A stretch of DNA of 17,960 nucleotides, taken from Gemmatimonadota bacterium (GTDB lineage Bacteria > Gemmatimonadota > Gemmatimonadetes > JACCXV01). Shown one piece after another: positions 15,122-17,960 of this stretch (position 1 is its first letter; each line of letters starts with the position of its first letter). Both the position numbers and the translations under genes were made by a program. Below the pieces are notes generated by a model, which was not told where the DNA came from, ran no database searches, and worked only from the letters and a program-made list of their open reading frames with translations. Where the stretch lies: the NCBI GenBank assembly GCA_013696835.1, contig JACCXV010000148.1, forward strand, positions 1 through 17,960. Direction: 5' to 3'.

Positions 15122-16150
15122 ATGACGATCCGCCACGAAGAGCGCCCCGTCCTCACCCCGCACAATCTGGACGAAACCGAGCTGCTCGGCCTCTTCCGTC
15201 GGATGGCCCTGCTGCGCGAGTTCGAAGAACGCACGGCGGAGCAGTACGCCCGGGGCCGCATATGGGGCTTCTGCCACCTCTACACGGGACAGGAGGCGGT
15301 GGCCGTGGGCGCGGTCTCCGCGCTCACGCGCGAGGACTACGTGGTGACCGCGTACCGCGACCACGGTCAGGCCATCGCCAAGGGGATCGACCCGAAACGC
15401 GTCATGGCCGAGCTCTTCGGCAAGCGCACGGGGACCAGCCTCGGGCGCGGGGGCTCGATGCACCTCTTCGATCGAGAAGTGAACTTCATGGGCGGTTACG
15501 CGATCGTCGGCGGGCACCTGCCGATCGCGACCGGGCTCGCGCTCGCGGTGCAGTACCGCGAGGAAGATCGAATCGTGGCCACCTTCTTCGGGGACGGAGC
15601 TGTGGCCGAGGGCGCCTTCCACGAGAGCCTGAACCTCGCTCAGCTGTGGCAGCTGCCCGTGGTCTTCGTGCTGGAGAACAACCTTTACGGCATGGGCACA
15701 GCCGTGGAGCGGGCCTCGGCGACGCGCGACTTCCACCCTCGGGCGGAGGCGTACGGCATACCCGGCGAGGCCGTGGACGGGATGGACGTGCTGGCAGTGC
15801 GCGAAGCGGTGACGCGCGCCCGCGACAGGGCACTGGACGGGAAGGGGCCCTCGTTCCTGGAGATGAAGACGTATCGCTTCCGACCCCACTCCATGTCGGA
15901 TCCGGGCCGCTACCGTACCCGGGGCGAGGTGGACATCTGGCGCCAGCGCGACCCTCTCCGGACCTTTCCCGAGCGGCTCATCGAGGAGGAGGTTGCGACG
16001 CGCGAGCAGATCGACGTCATCCTGGGGGAGGTGGAAGAGGAGGTGCGGGAGTGCATCGCCTTCGCCGAGGAGAGCCCGCACCCCGAGCCGGCGGACCTGA
16101 TGCGCTTCGTGTGGGCGGCGGACGAGCCCGAGGGCGAGGACGGCCCATGA
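15122..16150 (+). CDS. pdhA: Pyruvate dehydrogenase E1 component, alpha subunit
   Basis: The 342-residue product is the thiamine-diphosphate-binding half of the heterotetrameric E1, which decarboxylates pyruvate and passes the acetyl group to lipoyl-E2. Family marks: RGRIWGFCHLYTGQEAVAVG near 45-64 (typical of pyruvate rather than branched-chain E1), YRDHGQAIAKG, GRGGSMHLFD, the ThDP motif GDGAVAEGAFHESLNLAQLW ending in LENN, and the loop YRFRPHSMSDPGRYR. Its length is normal. ATG at 15122 has GAGG close upstream. The stop overlaps the pdhB start (ATGA), giving equimolar translation of the two E1 subunits. Confidence 0.95.
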   Translation: MTIRHEERPVLTPHNLDETELLGLFRRMALLREFEERTAEQYARGRIWGFCHLYTGQEAVAVGAVSALTREDYVVTAYRDHGQAIAKGIDPKRVMAELFGKRTGTSLGRGGSMHLFDREVNFMGGYAIVGGHLPIATGLALAVQYREEDRIVATFFGDGAVAEGAFHESLNLAQLWQLPVVFVLENNLYGMGTAVERASATRDFHPRAEAYGIPGEAVDGMDVLAVREAVTRARDRALDGKGPSFLEMKTYRFRPHSMSDPGRYRTRGEVDIWRQRDPLRTFPERLIEEEVATREQIDVILGEVEEEVRECIAFAEESPHPEPADLMRFVWAADEPEGEDGP

Positions 16151-17127
16151 GCATGCGCGAGATCACCTATCGCGACGCGCTCAACGAGGCGCTTCACGAG
16201 GAGATGGCACGCGATCCGAGCGTGCTCGTCCTCGGCGAGGAGGTCGCGCTCTACGAGGGTGCGTACAAGGTCACCCGGGGCCTGCTGGCGCGCTTCGGCG
16301 AGCGGCGCGTCAAGGACACTCCGATCGCGGAGGAGGTGATCGCGGGCAGCGCGATCGGCGCGGCGATGGGAGGTCTGCGCCCGGTGGCCGAGATGATGAC
16401 CTGGAACTTCGCGATTCTGGCCTTCGACCAGATCATCAACCACGCGGCCAAGATCCGCTACATGTTCGGCGGACGCGTCAAGCTTCCGCTCGTGATCCGG
16501 GGACCTCAGGGAGGGGGCAAGCAGCTCGCGGCGCAGCATTCGCAATCCGTCGAGACCTGGCTCGCACACTGTCCGGGACTGAAGGTCGTCTGCCCCTCCA
16601 GCCCCGCCGACGCGAAGGGATTGCTTGTGACGGCCATCCGCGACGACGACCCGGTCATGTTCCTCGAGCACGAGATCCTGTACAACGCCAAGGGCAACGT
16701 CCCCGAAGGGGAGATCGCAGTCCCCTTCGGGCAGGCAGCGATCGTGCATCAGGGGTCGGACGTGACGATCATCACCTATTCGCTCATGACGCTTAAGGCG
16801 CTCAAGGCCGCGGAAGAGCTCGAGCGCGACGGGATCCACGCCGAGGTGATCGACCTCCGTACGCTCGTCCCGCTCGACATGGAGGCCGTGCTCGCGTCGG
16901 TGCGCAAGACGAACCGCGCGCTGGTCGTCCAGGAGGGCTGGCCAGTTTGCGGGATGGCCAGCGAGATCGCGGCCCGCATCCAGGAGGACGCCTTCGACGA
17001 CCTCGATGCGCCCGTCCGGCGACTCACCGGAAAGCCCGTCCCCATGCCGTACAACCGCATTCTCGAAGCACAGGCCGTGCCGCAGGTGCCGGACATCGTC
17101 GCCGAAGTGCGCCGTCTCGCCGCGTAG
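16147..17127 (+). CDS. pdhB: Pyruvate dehydrogenase E1 component, beta subunit
   Basis: The 326-residue product is the second E1 subunit; it completes the ThDP site and the interface to E2. Visible marks: MREITYRDALNEALHEEM, VLGEEVALYEGAYKVTRGL, DTPIAEEVIAGSAIGAAMGG, IRGPQGGGKQLAAQHSQSVE, GLKVVCPSSPADAKGLL, VIDLRTLVPLD and the C-terminal PMPYNRILEAQAVPQV. The start overlaps the pdhA stop by 4 bp; a second in-frame ATG lies two codons later. The open frame reaches far upstream through pdhA, but that part does not resemble E1 beta. The pdhC start lies 14 bases downstream. Confidence 0.95.
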   Translation: MSMREITYRDALNEALHEEMARDPSVLVLGEEVALYEGAYKVTRGLLARFGERRVKDTPIAEEVIAGSAIGAAMGGLRPVAEMMTWNFAILAFDQIINHAAKIRYMFGGRVKLPLVIRGPQGGGKQLAAQHSQSVETWLAHCPGLKVVCPSSPADAKGLLVTAIRDDDPVMFLEHEILYNAKGNVPEGEIAVPFGQAAIVHQGSDVTIITYSLMTLKALKAAEELERDGIHAEVIDLRTLVPLDMEAVLASVRKTNRALVVQEGWPVCGMASEIAARIQEDAFDDLDAPVRRLTGKPVPMPYNRILEAQAVPQVPDIVAEVRRLAA

Positions 17128-17141
17128 GGACCGGAGACCCC

Positions 17142-17960
17142 GTGCCGCGCGAGATCACGATGCCGAAGCTCTCGGACACGATGGAGGAAGGGAAGGTCCT
17201 GCGCTGGCTCAAGCGCGAGGGTGATGCGATCGAGCGGGGCGAGGCGATCGCCGAGGTCGAGACGGACAAGGCCGACATGGAGATGGAGGCATTCGACACC
17301 GGCGTGCTCCTCGAGATCCGCGTGCGCGAGGGGGAGACGGCCGCCGTCGGGGATGTGATAGGCTACATCGGCAAGGCCGGAGAGCACGCAGGCGGGGGCG
17401 GGAGGACCGGCGCCGAGGGCGATGCTGGCCCGCCGCGGGGCGGCAAGGCAGATGCCGAGCATGCGGGCGCCGAGAAGGCGCGCGGGCAGCCCGCGCGGGC
17501 GGGGAAGGCCGACGGGGATGCCGGGCACACGGGGAAGGCCCGAGCGGAGTTCGCGGGAAAGGCGGCCGGCTCGTCCGCCGAGACTCCCAATGAGGAGGTG
17601 CCCGGGCCGCATGCCGACATCGCTGACCTGATCGAGCCCGAGGATGCGCACGCGTCCGAGGAGGGGGAGGAGGGGTCGGCAAGCCAGGCGCCTCCGGGAG
17701 CCCCGCGCCCCGCGAACGCCCCACGTGGCAGGGGTTTCAACGATCGATTCGGGGGACGCTCGCAGCCGGACGAGCGATCCGCACGACCACGGATCTCGCC
17801 AGTCGCCAAGCTCCTCGCCGAGGAAGCGGGTCTCGACGTCGCCGCGCTCGAGGGCTCGGGCCCGGATGGGCGCGTCGTCAAGCGCGATGTCGAGCGCGCG
17901 ATCGGTTCCCGCGGGCGCAGGCCGGCCGCGCCGCGAGCGGAACCCGGGGCAGGGTCAGCG
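17142..17960 (+). CDS. pdhC: Dihydrolipoamide acetyltransferase (E2) of pyruvate dehydrogenase, 3' partial
   Basis: This open frame runs off the window end (273 codons visible). GTG at 17142 is preceded by GGAG and gives VPREITMPKLSDTMEEGK, the usual E2 start; ATG at 17160 would cut into the first strand. Residues 1-78 are a lipoyl domain with lipoyl-Lys43 in ETDKADME. Residues about 79-213 are a long linker, and about 217-254 are the peripheral subunit-binding domain (RISPVAKLLAEEAGLDVAAL, GPDGRVVKRDVERA), which holds E1 or E3. The acetyltransferase core should follow outside the window. The linker is rich in Gly, Lys, Ala, His and Glu rather than the usual Ala/Pro. Third gene of the pdh operon. 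Branched-chain or oxoglutarate E2 is less likely given the E1 genes. Confidence 0.92.
   Translation, partial: MPREITMPKLSDTMEEGKVLRWLKREGDAIERGEAIAEVETDKADMEMEAFDTGVLLEIRVREGETAAVGDVIGYIGKAGEHAGGGGRTGAEGDAGPPRGGKADAEHAGAEKARGQPARAGKADGDAGHTGKARAEFAGKAAGSSAETPNEEVPGPHADIADLIEPEDAHASEEGEEGSASQAPPGAPRPANAPRGRGFNDRFGGRSQPDERSARPRISPVAKLLAEEAGLDVAALEGSGPDGRVVKRDVERAIGSRGRRPAAPRAEPGAGSA

Noticed and set aside
14782..16146. An upstream extension of the E1 beta frame through the pdhA gene
   Set aside because: The sequence is Arg/Gly/Pro-rich and non-homologous; pdhA is clearly coded in another frame there.

Overview
The window is GC-rich, gene-dense bacterial chromosome. The organism looks diderm (Gram-negative): there is an outer-membrane beta-barrel protein with thrombospondin type 3 repeats, a TonB-type C-terminal domain, and a lipoprotein-like secreted protein. 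Dockerin/cohesin-like modules, PKD and BACON-like repeats, a receiver-DUF4388 protein and clustered alkaline-phosphatase-superfamily genes suggest a high-GC environmental lineage such as Gemmatimonadota, Eisenbacteria-like or Myxococcota-like groups. The sequence alone does not fix the phylum. No tRNA, rRNA, insertion sequence, phage gene or CRISPR array was recognised.

Layout. Positions 2-7803 (+): a surface/envelope block. It holds the 3' part of a BACON-like repeat protein with a dockerin-like tail, a secreted six-PKD protein with a matching dockerin-like tail, a cohesin-like probable lipoprotein whose start overlaps the PKD gene by 4 bp, an outer-membrane barrel/TSP3 protein, a receiver-DUF4388-TM-TonB fusion, and a short-chain dehydrogenase-like protein lacking the usual catalytic Tyr. 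Positions 7807-14758 (-): a small membrane protein, two cytosolic-looking alkaline-phosphatase-superfamily proteins, a membrane-anchored sulfatase-like protein, and class II fumarase, tightly packed with 4-bp overlaps. Positions 15122-17960 (+): a pyruvate dehydrogenase operon (E1 alpha, E1 beta, and E2 running off the window end).

How the parts may work together. The most interesting set is the first block. A cohesin-like module encoded beside two proteins with near-equal 56-residue dockerin-like tails suggests a non-cellulosomal cohesin-dockerin system that docks PKD/BACON proteins on the cell surface. The next two genes encode an outer-membrane protein and an unusual TonB fusion whose receiver has Glu at the phospho-acceptor position. 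The second block looks like one transcription unit for phospho- or sulfo-ester chemistry of unknown substrate, with fumarase translationally coupled at its end. The third block is ordinary central metabolism: pyruvate to acetyl-CoA.
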